Of a DNA stretch of 64,000 nucleotides, positions 35,596-50,348 are shown piece after piece. The translations under genes and the position numbers were made by a program. Origin of the DNA: Xylocopa sonorina. Lineage: Eukaryota > Arthropoda > Insecta > Hymenoptera > Apidae. The stretch is from assembly GCF_050948175.1 (NCBI RefSeq), contig NC_135203.1, positions 682,001-746,000 on the forward strand, read 5' to 3'. Under the pieces are notes generated by a model. That model was not told the origin of the DNA and did no database searches. It saw nothing but the letters and a program-made list of their open reading frames with translations. Positions within the stretch are counted from its first letter, which is position 1, and every line of letters starts with the position of its first letter.

Positions 35596-38500
35596 CAAAC
35601 AGACAATATAAAGCAGAATGAACACAGTATTAAATCTATCCCATTATAGACTCATTGTAAGTCGAAAAATAATTAATTCTTTGATCAATTGCTATTTAAA
35701 TACGTTCATATTTACATAATGACCAGCGAAATAGAAGCCATTTTCAATGTGACGGTTCAAAAGATAGAGTGTGAATGTTTATACGAATGCAATTACATAC
35801 AATCTTAAAGTAAATAATAAGAAACTTTTCGGTTCCAGTTAGCGACACGTTGTCAGCAATCGGACAGGCGCAAATTAGTCCCACGTCGACGTCAGTTAGT
35901 CAATTGAAATTCCTGTGGAATTTGACAGGTGGAACGATGACGGCGATTCCGTTCCTTCTCATTCAATATTCTCCATAGAATTTGCAAAAGAAGAAAAAAA
36001 GAGGAAAGAACTTTAAGTAATTCTCTACCATCATCGAATGTCGGCGTAGGGTAAGCGACCGATCTTGAACGTGAAACTGACCAGGAACAAAGAAAAGAAA
36101 CATGCGCGAAAAGACCACTTTGAAAGGTGAAATTCGCGTGAAACTCGGACACCGATATGTGGGCGATGTAATTAGATGAACGTTTGAAACTCTCGTTCGA
36201 TTTCTCGTACGGGATCGATAAACGTTTAAGGGGCCGCGTTTGCACAGATGAAGGATCACGAATAGAGAAGAAGGCACGATATGTCGTCGAGGACGCGGGT
36301 TTCTTCGCATCGATCGTGCGCGATGCGAGTCAAACGGCATTCCTTTCGTCCCTGAACGCTCGACGGAACGTCGTCCGGCGGAATCGATATTCGCGAGGCA
36401 TCAAGGGAAACGAAACGGCGCTCCTCCGATCAAGAAGTCCGGAATAGGTTTCAGAGAGGCGGAAGGGATCGACGCGATACTATCGAGGGACCATCAATTT
36501 CTGAGTAAAACTCATTTCGGATCGCGGACGATCGGTGGAAACCGGGTCAACTCGATTCTGCAGGTCCGATGAAAACGATGGACGTGTTCACTTTTGTCAA
36601 CGTGGCGGCGTTCTTTTTAAAATCAGAAGATTTTTCTTCTGGAATTTGACGTCGTATAATCAATTACTTGGTCGAGAAGATATTTTACTTTTTCTCTGGC
36701 ATAAACGTAATTCAAAATGGTGGTAACTCTCCTAAAAGAAAAAGCTCTGTTATTTCTTCTTCGATTCTTCTCACTCCAATCAATTCTCACTGGAACTCTG
36801 TAATTTCTTCTTGATAAAGTATTTTCTCGATGTTTGTTTCGCGAAAGGTTTCCGTTCAAGCGCGATTTCCTCGCTGTGTCCCTTTCCCAAACATCCGACG
36901 ACAACGGAGGCGACAGAGAGGGGGTTAGTACACCTCGAAGGTTTTCATCAACATTTCACGTAAACTGGACCACCTGTTGCACGCAGAAATGACCACTCTG
37001 GTGGCGAAAGGGTCGCTCGTTCTTCTCCTTTGAATTATAGACCATCCTCTTCTAATTTTCTTTATTTACCGCTTAAAAAGCAATGTTAATCGTTTAATCG
37101 TTCTAGTCGGAAGGTTTAAATAACTAAATTTTAATTTGATTCCACCATTAAAATTCGTCGCCCTTTATATTTCGCCTCGTGCAGAATGTTTGAAGCAACC
37201 GTTTCAACGATAAATAATTTAATTTCAGTTTAATTAATTAATTTTATTTTTTTTAATTAAATTGGTTTTATATTTACTAATATTTAAATTATTCATCGAT
37301 TAAACATATTCATGCAATTGCTAACAAACATGTTAATGTTAATATCAATATATCATCACGCTTGTTTTTACAATATACTGTTTTATATTTTATATTTTAT
37401 TAGATTCTATATTTGTGCAATAATTATTATAAGAATAATTCTAAGTTTATACTTGTTTCTCATCTATTATTTGTTTACTACTTAAAACAAGCAACGTCAC
37501 AGAAAAAATGTTAATTACTCGTTAATCGTTCGTAGTCAGATGTTTGGAATAGCCGAATTGTTCGTCGCTCGTTTCTTGTCCCGTACAGAGTGTTTAAAGC
37601 ACTCCAGGTTGTGATATTAATTTAGAGTCCTCCGCTCAAGGCTACATACGCGTCTCGATGAAAAGTGACGAAGGGAATGTCGTGGGTTTTCTGCCGAATG
37701 TCGAAAACCATAGACGAATGTGAAAGGCAACATGATAATAAAAGAAGATGGAGTCTAGCCAACGAGCTACGCTTGAATTGTACTGTTTTATCTTAGGTTG
37801 CACTAAGAGGAAGGACTTAAGTCTTGTGTAATAGTTGAAGTGAGATATTATTAATTTAATTGGTCGTGTCGCTGTTGCTTTTAAGTCGGACGCGTTTTTT
37901 ATAATGACCGTAGAAATATTTTGGTACAAAGAGATTTTTTGTGAATTAGAGAAATTAGGGATCGATCGAACCAAACTGTTCCGTACTCGTGTAATCGGTG
38001 ACGAGTAGTGCGCTTATCAGACGCGGGAGGAAAACGAGCTTTAGCGATTCAACCGTTTGCGCTCGACAAGATTTTTCGGTCGGTCGAAGTTGCGACTCGA
38101 GATGATTTATTTACAGGTAACTAATTCAACTTATCAGTGGAGAATCTCCCATTATCGTTGCTGTGCCATTCTTCTGACTGAAATGGGAATTTTCTATTGA
38201 CTATTTCCACTCAAACGGTTAACACTGATTTCTTCACGAAACAAATCCGAATCAAATCTTCGCTCGAGCTAACTTCGGTTTCGTTTCTGAGATCCATTTT
38301 CAGAAAGCTGAAATCAATCGATGAGAAACTCGAGTTGCCGTGTAGAACACCGTGCCGACTGGGAATCGCCTCTCGGGCGCAAACAGTTAAATTAGTAAGA
38401 TACGAAAGGAACGAGAGGGGAAAAAGGGAAACAAAAAAAAGAGCACTTTGATATCACCGACGTGCCGTTGCGTCTATCCGTTTCCTCGCTTAATCTGTTC

Positions 38501-41500
38501 AAAAGAGAGATATATATCGATTCTCGATCGAGCATACCAGTGACGTACACTAGGCATAAAATACGACCCGATGCATGAAATCTGTCTGAAATCGAACGAT
38601 CGATTTGCGTGGATAAGATTGATCGAGATCGCGTACGTTCCTTGTAAATATATATGTATATTTTAAACGAGAAAGTCAGAAATAGACTTGCCTAACGCTT
38701 GTCTCTCTTGTACTCTATAAGACTAGATTGGTTGTTAACCTGTAAATACATTTGATTATTTTTTCATGTTCTTAGAAAGGCTATTGTAACCGTAAGCGTA
38801 AATTTTCTAGCTGTAACGACGTTATTCGTTTTCATTTTTGTTACCTTAACTCGTTTACTGCCACGCTGCAATCATACGTTTCGCTGAGGACGCCACCAGA
38901 CAAGTAGAAAAGAATTTTTCATTTTTTAATACTGCACCTTTTAATTTAAATCATTCTCTTTCAATTTTCATTTAACTTTTTCATAAACGGTTAAAAAGTG
39001 GTCGAAGTTAATTTCAACTAAAACTCTCAAAATAGAAAATTGTTGGTAACAAAATAATAATTTTATTCTATAATTATTTTAATCTACATAATCACCATTA
39101 CCGAAATAAATCAGGACATAAAGAAGTTAAAGAAATAGAAATTTCAGTAGAAAATTACAGAGATTACAATTATCATTACAGTATAGGTTATAGAATAAAA
39201 TAATAATATTATTATGCAAAATGGAAATGTCCATCGAACTCCCCAAAAAATTGACTAATTAAACAAATTTGAATACAAAGTAAAATAATAACAGAATAAC
39301 ATAAAAGTTTCATTCTATAAGAATCAATCGGCTAGTTGAAAAGCTTTGTTTTTCTCGTCCATCATCGAATTTAAAGTGAGCGTCGATGTGTTATTGATTA
39401 AATATATATAGCGATGAGTTAAGCGAGTCTGGTTCTGACTGTGTCCTAACACAAAAAGAAAAAGCACAAAAATTATTCCGTACGCGCACGGTTTCCTTGG
39501 GACAAAACGACGTTCGAGTGAAAAGCATAACAAGCAGAGCCTATGTCTGTGTCGCCGAAACCGGAAGCAATCTGTTCGAACAAGTCGGGCGAATTGTCGT
39601 TGACGTATTCGATCGGATCTTCAATGATATTCACTCACATCTGTACAGTCTTCGTACTGTACTACAATACTCGACAGTCAATCGAATCTCTAATTCAATT
39701 AGAGTTAACCACGTAACGGTAGTCAATAACAAAACAAAAGAGAAAATTATCTACTTATACATATAATTATCAAGAAATGAATCGTTCATTTCAATTGGTC
39801 ACCGGAGGAGTTTTTACCGTAAACACTCGGTTTTATTGATTTTTCAATTCTTCACGTTGAAGTGTTAACAAACAATTATAAATTAACAAATTGTTACAAT
39901 CTTTCGTTTTTAGGGAACCTACTAGTTTCTTAATCTTTCTCTTTATCGAGTGAAGAGAAATAAACAAATATAAGTTTTATAAATATAAATTGCAACAAAG
40001 GTTTAGAGCTATGTTTAACAGAGTTAGTAGAGAAAATTTGTAAAAAGTTTAAAAATAATTCCGAGTGTTACAGGGTTAAAGAGTGGGAAAAGTTGCTGAC
40101 TGAGGTTGGGGTAACCTTCCCTAAAGTAGATTCTTCCGAACTGTGTCAGACGCCATAAGTCAGGAATCAGACGCGATGTCACGCGTCGCGTACATATCCC
40201 AACAAATTTCCTATAATTTCATCAATTTTATTACCATGATGCAAATAATCGAACATTTAATTCCATTCTAAAAATTTGTGGCCGTTTCAAAGAACGTTCT
40301 TAGTATTGAATCAGTTCGTAAAATAAATATCGCAGATTCTCATCAGATTCGCGGCCAGAAAAGTAAGAATACTCTAAAATAAACCCACTACTAATCGAAC
40401 TCCTTTAAAATTGAAAAACAATTTTGTTTACCTCTCTAAAATAGTTTCATCGCTTTTCGATCGCTCTGGAATGTTGCAAAATCTTTCTTTTGGTTCTTTT
40501 ACTAATTTTCCCTAAATTAAAAACTGATATATCATGGTTGAAATTTACGTTGAATAGTAGAAGGATAATTAGTCGATGGAAATAAAAAGATATATAGCAA
40601 GTCGCAAAAATAATGAACGCGCGAATACAAATTAACGTTAGATCGTCGTTGTAATGTAAACTTGAACGAAAGTAAGAACAGAAAATGAAAAAAAAGAGGT
40701 ACGATAAACGAGCAATTGAAGTTATTTTTTAGATACGCGAACGATATAAGCCATGATCCAAGAGGGTCATGCCTTGTGCGGTTCTCAGTCCAGCGAATAT
40801 TACTTTACTTCTTTCTTATTCAAGGTTGGAGCACGCGCGCTTTTTGGGCTCGAAGTTTTAAAAAGGTGTGCGACGACGATCCGAGCTAAATATGTTACGA
40901 TACTGTTCGTTGTGAACGAACTTAATTTTGTTATGTTCTGGCGACCATATTGAATGCGAGTAACACCGCTGCAACATGTGGAATAGATTTCTAAAAGTAC
41001 AAAATCTAATCAATTAAATCAATTAAATCAAAAAAAATCAATTAAATCTTTTGCGTGAAACAATGTCAAGTATCTTTCTGAGTTACAGGATGGTCTGAAA
41101 TAATGGAACCGAAATACTATTTTCTACTATTTTTTGCGTGGGACCAGATTATTTAACGCATAGATATTGTTAAAATTGGTTTCAGAAAAGAAATAGCTAT
41201 TTTACAATAGCTGAGTACAATATACTTAACCAAACAGAAGATAAACAAATAAGACGAAAATGTAGAGGAAGATTTTTTCATTTAATATTCATACTTAATG
41301 TCGAAAAAATCGAGTTTGATTATTCAATGAACACGTTTTATTTGAGCTTATTCAACATTTAAAAAAATAAAAAAATAAAAAACGATGATACAGTGACGAT
41401 TAAGTAAATAAATTGAAAAACCTGTAGAATTTTCAAACTCGATTTTCTCGAATAAATTGATTTCCTTGAATGATAAAATATTATTCTATATTATCGCCTT

Positions 41501-43240
41501 ATTTCTTCGCGTAAATTCATCCCCTTTCCAATTGAAGATGTTCCGTACATTAGTTACGATACTTTTTCCCTATCTTAATTAATGGAAGAACACAAATTTT
41601 ACAACATCCTGTATACCTGAAATTTGCTATCGGGCATGATTTTAACTGCAATGTTTCAAACGTTATCAACGTAATTGATCTGTAATTGATCCTCTCGCGA
41701 CAGAAGTTTTATCTTGTCTTTCATTCGATTTTATTTTATTATCAAACATCATAATGCTAATCGCTCGGATTCACGTTAAGCACCCGCGAAGAGAAATTTT
41801 CTAGTAGATAAAGCAGATTAAACGAAATCTTGACGAAACTTATTGCCCCTTGGCGGTTGTAATGTTAGCCAATGGACAAACGAGCCGGCGAACGATGGAG
41901 AAAAGGTTGAAACAGATCGAAGTGGACCGATTGTTGTTTCGGTTCGTCGCATAATTAAGCGTTTAGAAGACTCTAAAGAGGACCAAAGTAGTTAAACGTA
42001 ACTACGTCGATGCCGTGGCCGCTGTTAAATACAGCGATAAAAGCATAATTAGTTGCCAACTTTCGCGATGATGCCCGTCGTCAATAAGCAAAACGACGAG
42101 TACCAGTTAGATGAGGCAGATGGCGGTGAGGATGTAGATAACGGAGAAACGGTGGGAATGAACGCGATGTTAACTGTTAAAATTACGTACGCTCGAAAAC
42201 ACGGTAAAAAAAGAACAACGAAACTAACGTGACAAAGATTGTCCGTGTAATTATAATTTAAAATTAACTAACTAGACCGAATACGCACGTTATATGCTAT
42301 GTATATGTGTATATGTACATGTATGTTAGTCGAATTTTCGCTACACCGAAACTTTTCGCGAGAACGCTCGTCTCTAATTAATTTCGGCGCGCGATACTTT
42401 TCTCGGAGCATCGATCGAATTTGATGCTTCCGACGATTGCTCCACGAATATAGTTCGTTTTTTAAGTTTCCTTTACGGCATTAAAATCTGGTAATTACTC
42501 CGTAAACTCAAGTTTTCAAGATTTTCTAAACACGTGCTTTTAGAGTAAAATTAGTCGCGGAAACACAAGGGGTCCTGAAAAATAAATTATCGCGCATCGA
42601 TCGTGTAATTTTTAACCGGCAGATAAGTGACAGGTTTACCTTTTAATCCAATACAAAATTGAAATTAAATCCAATTACGAAATTAATTAGAGCGCGATCC
42701 GGGTTCGCCTCCGTACGCGATAATTTAGATTTCGCTCGAGTTCCATGCAGAGTCGATAAGTTGGAGACCTGCATGCAACTGATGCCACTATGAATCATTT
42801 CGCACGCACGCAGGCACACACGCGCGCGCGTACACAAACATACGAAAATGATGTCAATGAACGAACGTTGCGAAAAATAAACACGTTCGTGAAATAGAAC
42901 TCCGCAAAGAGGGCAGGCATGATCGTCAGTAATAAATTGGTCTTCGTGAAAAAGGTTCAAAGCGAAACGAGAAACGGAAAGTAAAGAAAAAAACTGGAAA
43001 GCAGAAAGAAAAAAAGGGAGAAACGTGAAAGGTAAACAGAAAACATAGGATTTAGATTAGTGTGATACAAGGTACGACAAAGCAATAATTTAGTGATTGT
43101 ATGATAAATTTGATTGGTGAATTAACGAGTTAAGTTTAATGGTAAACTTTTGGAACCTATAAATACCTATACTCGATAAATCGTATAGTTTTGTAGAAAC
43201 GCTGGGAAAAGATTCGCCACTTCAGAGATGAAAAACCAAA
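35596..43240. other. intergenic desert between scratch and AFG3L2, part 1
   Basis: Alternating AT-rich DNA and CpG-rich patches (about 36180-36560, 37990-38130, 41800-42150, 42340-42430). The open frames (up to 125 codons, minus 35963-36340) carry no recognisable domain. Some of this may be long 3' UTR or scratch regulatory DNA; I see no signal that decides it. Confidence 0.45.
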
Positions 43241-43245
43241 AAAAA

Positions 43246-43289
43246 CAAATAATAATAATAATAATTATAAAAATAATAAAAATAATAAA

Positions 43290-43346
<57 letters not shown>

Positions 43347-43437
43347 CAATAATAGTAGTAATAATAATAATAATTAACAATAGTTAATAATAATAATAAT
43401 AATTAACCTTAATTAATAATAATAATAATAATTAACC

Positions 43438-43505
<68 letters not shown>
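43246..43505 (+). repeat. (AAT)n trinucleotide microsatellite, interrupted
   Basis: About 260 bp of AAT/ATA repeats with short AATTAACC.TAATT interruptions, which make internal higher-order units near 43368-43445. The long poly-Ile frame on the minus strand here is an artefact of the repeat. Confidence 0.95.
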
Positions 43506-43507
<2 letters not shown>

Positions 43508-45190
43508 CGCTGTCTTGGGATCAAAGATATAACGACGAAGGACTGACAGGATTAGTAAAATGTGTGAAGCTGACGATCGTGGATACAGTTTTTCAATCAT
43601 TTCTTTCATTCCGTGAAACTCTGTCCTGCCTTACATACTTCGTACATTAATAATCCATTAACGTTTTGATGAAACAATTATATAGGTCTCGATTTTCTGT
43701 TAACGAATTATACGTATAATATCGAATTTTTGTAACCGGTGTTATAAGCTTTACAGAATCTTTCATATGTTACGTTTAAACGTATCGCATACGAAACTGA
43801 GAAATACAAGTTCACTTCAAAATGCATGAACACGATGGATATGCTCTGACGAAAGAGCCATTGCGAATGATTACATGCCTATAATTTTGTACCTGTGTTC
43901 CGTGTCAAACAGTAATTGAATAAAAGAACGACTATTTTAGCTTATTCTGTAATACCAAGTCTAACGTATATGCATATTACGTACAATGTGTATCAATTGA
44001 AAAGTATCAACGAGCAGTTGCAGTTTTTCTGTTTCCAAATAAAATGCAGGCTCAAAATTGTCTACTTAGTTGCACAATATATGGAAGAAAAGAACAATTA
44101 TATCTCTAATTGTTTCATACGGGAACAATAACACGTTAAACAGAATTTTGCAAATTTCTCGATCGAATACTTTTCCTCGGAACTAAACGTTCAAATAATT
44201 AATATTCCCAAGGGCGTTTCGGCTCATAAAAAAAAAAGAAAAAATAAATTTTAAAGAAAATCCCAAGACTGATAGTAAATATATCGAGATGCATGCACGT
44301 GTATTGCTCCGATTTATTTAAAACAGACGTCTAAACGAGCTCAAAGCGTATCTTGTGGAAGTCGTTTTTAAATGTTCTAACTTCATCGATAAGAAGAAAG
44401 GAACAGAGAAAGCATGAGAGAAAACGTGAGCGAATGAATGGGAGTCAGAATGGACGAAGGTCTGCAAAATTTCACATTTATGGACGCATATTATGCGTAC
44501 ACGCTCGTGAATAGGAAGCAGTTATTTTGGTCTTACTGGTCATACCAACCTATACACGTGGTCCAACGGTAATAGATTCAACAATACAAGTGAGAAATGA
44601 TGTCTACTTATTTATTTAAGTAGACATCATTTCTCACTGCGCAGACGTTATCAAGCGTTTGAGAATGTGTTGAAGCAGAATCACTGGTCTACGTTTGAAC
44701 AATCTGTTACTTATCGTTAATAACATCCTGCACTAATCGTTGAACAATTTAGTTTTATAAAACTTGTCACAAACTGGAGACAAGTACGTTGGGAACAACA
44801 CAAGATGGAAGAAGGATAAGATTTGTTCCTAGAGCCATGAATTGGCTGGCAAGAGAAGACCTTCGTCATGTTAAAGCATTTTCAATCTTATCATAAACAA
44901 ATATATATGTGGATCTTCGTATACAAGGAATGCAAATAGACCTCCTTTTCCTTTCTTCATTTTTGTTTTCCTGTTTTTGAATAAACGATATAATATTTTA
45001 ATATAGGCGAGGAATTAACTTGCGCGCATGCGTTATTTTTCAATGAACACATCATAGGAATTCCGCCAAAGCAAAATCTAACAATTAGCGATAAAAAAAA
45101 AAGAAAAAGAAAAAAAAGGAAACAGTAACGTAACAAGTTATCAATGTACTTACAGTATTTAAGGATGAAAACAGTTTAATTGCACTACAT
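43506..45190. other. intergenic desert between scratch and AFG3L2, part 2
   Basis: AT-rich spacer with no gene. It contains the perfect snapback at 44589-44638. The last part, nearest AFG3L2, probably includes that gene's 3' end region. Confidence 0.45.
44589..44638. repeat. perfect 22-bp inverted repeat with 6-nt loop
   Basis: The left arm 44589-44610 (AGTGAGAAATGATGTCTACT plus TA) and the right arm 44617-44638 are perfectly complementary, separated by TTTATT. Transcribed, either strand would fold into a 22-bp hairpin. It lacks the ~30-bp mismatched stem and lower-stem extension of a typical animal pre-miRNA. It could be a cruciform or foldback, or a recent templated inversion. No matching TSD or terminal motif was found. 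Confidence 0.9.
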
Positions 45191-45198
45191 TTGTAAAC

Positions 45199-45204
45199 TT
45201 TATT
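45199..45204 (-). terminator. candidate polyadenylation signal of AFG3L2
   Basis: AATAAA on the minus strand about 540 bases after the AFG3L2 stop codon. Closer A/T-rich variants exist, so the true cleavage site is uncertain. Confidence 0.3.
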
Positions 45205-45740
45205 AATTATACGTTGCAAAAAAATGACGTGAACGAACGTTGTTGTTTAATCCACCTTACTCGTCACTCTATTTATTTAGTCTTTTAAGAAAAGAGAATT
45301 ACGCTCCTTTTTAAAAAATAATCGCTCTTTATACAATTATTTGAACAAAAGAAGTTGCATGATCTTTGCATCACAATAGCGCTTTGCATTATACAATTAC
45401 CATGCTATAACTATATAATGCGATGGAAAATTTTGTAAATAATTTGTACATATTACACGCACTTTTTACATAACGGCTTTCGTTACAAAAAGGTTCTGTT
45501 AAACAATAGACAATGCTCACGTTGAAAATAAGCAATACTGGATCGATATAGAAGGTGTATTCATCTTTTTTGTAAAGTGGTACTCAATTTCCACAACGCT
45601 TTCAAGCTCCACATGTTGTAAATTAAATTATATTATTTTTTATAGTCGATACATACTCGTATATCGCTACTTATTACAATTATGTATTTCAAACTATAAT
45701 ACAAAATACTTAACAGGCTATAATCCATAACAATATGGTT

Positions 45741-46820
45741 TTATAATCGCTGTTGCGGTTGATTTTGAGAACTGCTTCCCGAAACTGTTTCTGGCTGAGG
45801 AACCGCGTTTTCCTCCTTCTTGTCGACGTCCCTCGCTTTGTTCCACTCTTGCAAACCTTTTGGCAAAGTGGTGTCCTCTTCAAACGATCCTGTGCCCTCA
45901 ACAAATTGCTCGTAAGTTGATTTTTCGGGGAACGGTCTAGGTCCCAGCAACTCTATCATATCTTCTCTGCTTAAAATTTCTTGCTTTAATAACCGTTCAG
46001 CCACCTGAAAAAGAATTACTCATTTATTATTTATTTGGTATGCTATTCGTGTATCAAGAGATACTACATATTTAAACTTTATTTCTCTCCTGTATTTAAT
46101 TTTAATATTACTTAATTTTTCTTTTATCTTGTTTAAATTTAGTTAACTACTTAGTTAATTTAGTAACTACATTCTAAGAGTACGTATACCTTTCGTGCAT
46201 AAAGATTATTTTGACGTCACATCTCTGGTCGCGAGTTAATTATATATCTTTTAGACTAAATGAAATGTTTTGTACCTTAGCTACGTCATCTTTATGTTTC
46301 ATAAGCAGATTGCGTGTGTGATTATGCGCACGTTCAATTAATTCACGTACTTCAGTATCAATAAGTTGCGCAGTATGCTCAGAATATGGCTTATCGAAAG
46401 CCATGTCGCCTTGTTGTGGCATTTGAAAACTAACATTACCAACTTTCTCATTCATACCGTATTGAATGACCTGAGCATATGCATTTGAAGTTACCTAATG
46501 AGAAATGAAAATAATTCAACATTAATACGAATTACTATTTGTAGGATTTGATACTTAACTTGAACCACTATATGTTTGTGAGAAAACAATACCTTTTGGA
46601 GATCGTCTTGTGCTCCAGTTGTTATGCGATCGAAAAAGATTTCTTCCGACACTCGTCCGCCGAGTGCCATACACATTCTGTCAAACAACTGTTCTTTTGT
46701 GTAAAGGTACTGTTCATGTGGCAGATATTGTGCATAACCTAAACCTTTCCCACGGGGAATTATGGAAACCTATCCCGTCAAAAATACGAATAAAGTTCAG
46801 ATACAAAAATATATAAATAT

Positions 46821-46875
<55 letters not shown>

Positions 46876-49800
46876 TTCATTTATTTATTTATTTATCAAA
46901 CGCAACGAAATTACCTTCAGAAGTGGATCCGCATACTCCAAGAACCAACCTGCTACTGCATGGCCAGCCTCATGATACGCAACCGTTCTTTTTTCTTCAG
47001 GTTGCAAAATATTTGTCTTCTTTTCCATGCCTGCAATGACTCTTTCAATAGCCTGTTCGAAATGTTTTAACTGAATATTATCGTTCAGATCTCTCGCCGC
47101 TATTAAAGCCGCTTCGTTGCAGACATTCGCAATATCAGCTCCTAAAATGAACTATTTATAATAATGCGAATGTATGATTTCAAGTTGTTTTGGGAGAGTA
47201 GTTTTGGTAATTATAATAAAGGATAACATCGTGTGTTAAACGTTCAAGTACACCATCGTGTGTTTGTACTGAATACTCAAACATACAATGGCTCCTCAAG
47301 GATCAAGGAAAATGGTCTACAGTAATGCCTCTAACAATACTTCAAACAGGTTTACATACCTGTAAATCCAGGTGTTAAGGAAGCCATTTTTCTAGCTAAT
47401 TGATCTTTATCGATTGTAGCTTTTAAAGGTTGTAAATGTACTTTAAAAATAGAAGCACGACCCTTAATATCTGGAGCAGAAACGTAAATTTGTCTATCAA
47501 ACCTTCCGGGTCGCAACAATGCTTTATCTAAAATATCTATTCTATTAGTTGCCGCCAACACAACCACATTAGTAGTGGTATTGAATCCTAAAACGGACAA
47601 TATTATTTCATGAAATATTTAAAGTGACTTGAGCAACCTATAACCAGTGTACCTCTAGGAAAAGGTAATTACAACTCATATATAATAATAACATTTTGTA
47701 CAATCATTATAAAGTTATTATATATATATAAAGTTATTATATACTGTGTAACATTCGTATACACATGTATACATACTGCATACGTCGCAGCTATACTGGT
47801 ATAGGTTGCTATACTATACTTCGCTATAGCATGTATCGCTGCATACCATCCATCTCAACTAGAAGTTGATTAAGTGTGTTCTCTTGCTCTGAATGGCCGC
47901 CAAAATTACGACCTCCTCTCTTCCTACCAACGGCGTCAATTTCATCGATAAATAATATACACGGAGCATGTTTCCGTGCCATTGAGAACATATCACGTAC
48001 CCTCGATGGACCAACACCGACAAACATTTCCAAAAATTCAGAACCTGATACGCTAATAAAAGGTACATTCGCTTCGCCAGCCGTGGCCTTAGCTAATAAT
48101 GTTTTACCGGTACCCGGTGGACCTGTAAAATATCGTACAATTTTTAAATCGTTATTTTATGTAAAACGTAAAAAAAAAAAAGATAAGGCTAAAATACTAA
48201 AACGTATATTTACCAGTCAGCATTGCACCTTTGGGAATCTTTGCACCAAGTTCTATGTACTGTTGTGGATTTTTTAAGAAATTTACAAACTCCATAATTT
48301 CGATCTTAGCTTCTTCGCAACCAGCGACATCTCTAAATTTTAATTACACAGACATAGAAATATTTACGATAATTTTATAGTACAAAAATGAGAAACGAAA
48401 CATTACTCCAACACAAAATTCTGAATAGGTATTGTGCAATTGCACACAACTTTTTCCTACTCTAAAAAACCGACAATTTATTAACCATTTTATCAGTATA
48501 TTCGTGTTCCTTCTACGATGAGTATTTGTTACTTAAAATCTTGTTATTTTCTCTCTGTTCATTTCACCTTAAAACATTCTAGGAAAAGCGGTAGAAGAAG
48601 CCAGGAGTAGAAGAAAATTGTCTACAACTCATAGAAATCTTTTCAAATATCATAATGACATAACAATACGCAATATTCTCTCCGTTAACTTACTTAAATC
48701 GTACACCAATGTCCTTGGAGTTAATTAACTTTGCAGTTGACTCCATTATGGAACCAAAAAGACCACCTCTCCTTCCTCTACCGAGGGAATCCAGCGATTT
48801 ACGGAATACATAATATACGAAAGCTGTAACATTTTAAAATTATACTTTGCTTTTAAAATTATAATTTGCTTGTGTAATCTGCAATATATCCGGAGAAACG
48901 GAATAAAAATAATATTAAGTAACAAACAACTTACCCCACAAAACCAGCTGAGGCAAAAATTTTAAAATATGATACAATTCTAACTCATCTCTGTAATGTA
49001 CTGGTAAATAATTTTGTGGTTCTACATTTATTTCAATTTGTGCATTTTCCAAATTTCTTTCAAATGTTTCAACGCTACCAATATTGAACCACAAAGTGTC
49101 CTACAAAATGCATAGAATGGTTAAATAACCTTATATAATATTATATTTACTTTTATTAAATTTGAATTGAGTCAGTAGTTGAAATATGAGAGTAAAAATT
49201 GAAAATTAAGGTTTTACCAACAGTAATATTTTGAAGCCTTATTTTACTTATATTGAGAGAAGGAGAAATTTAAGGCAAACCCAACTTTCCTTCTGATCGA
49301 ACGAAAGATTAAATTATATATGTTTATTTTAAATTGTTGTAAACTTACTTTTCCATTCACAAGCTGTGCAGGCAATAACTTGACGCGCACCCATTGTTTA
49401 TTGACAACTTCCACTTTATCTACTATTCCTTTGTTCAAACATCTAAATAAGAGCAAAAACCATTTACATAAGTTTTTCTCAAATTCATACATTGAAGTCT
49501 AGAAAAGATGATTACAACCAATTACTTTGTTATAAATTCTCTCCATGTGATTTCCATTGCAGCATTCGATGTATGGTGCAAATATAGATAAGTACATCCC
49601 ATTAATAAAAAGCCAACAATGAGCATTTTCTCATTGTTTTTATTTCCAAACGAATTGTTTCCCCAATTCCATTTAAACTCCCACGAAAAAGTTTGTTTAT
49701 CAGTATTTGCAGCACGTGCAGATGATTTTTGACCTCTGGTTTCTGATGCCTGTGATTTGGAAGGTTCTGTGGATGGTTGTTCCTTAACTTTCTCACCATC

Positions 49801-50313
49801 TTTTTCACTTGTTTTATTAGAAGTACGTCCTTCTACAAAAAAATATTAAATTTATGATCTTTTATAATAGATTAATATCGCACAAAATAAATTAGTAAGT
49901 ATGAAATATAATAACTTGGTTTGTAAAATTTTTCAAATCCTTTTGGTGGCTCATTACACAGTAATCTCCATTGGTTCCTTACACGCTCTATTATGTTTGT
50001 TCCATTGTTATTATTTATCAGCGATAAATATCTTCTTAACTATAAACATGTTACAATGTATAATACATATAAATCATGTGTGATATACAATAGATATATG
50101 AAAAAGAAATAGAAAGAAAATAATTATGCTTGTCAATTTTGTATCAGTCATATTATGATGATATAATGATCGTCGAATAAAATTTACTTCATTATCATAA
50201 TTATTATTACTTTTAGAAAAGGTCAGTTATAACTCATATTTAATAATAACATTCTCTATAATCATTACAAAATTATTATATACGTATATTGCTGATCAAC
50301 TTTTATATACATA

Positions 50314-50348
<35 letters not shown>

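Noticed and set aside
38846..39420. TTAACTCGTTTACTGCC at 38846 as another TTAA element
   Set aside because: No convincing inverted partner end was found.
41087..41616. Possible transposon with ends TACAGGATGGTCTGAAAT and ACATCCTGTATACC
   Set aside because: Only about 9 bases of the inverted ends agree, no target duplication was found, and a similar motif at 50915 stands alone.
43167..43349. Minus-strand poly-isoleucine frame
   Set aside because: Translation of the (AAT)n microsatellite.
44589..44638. Hairpin as a microRNA gene
   Set aside because: The stem is perfect but only 22 bp with a 6-nt loop and no lower-stem extension; it matches no microRNA I recognise.
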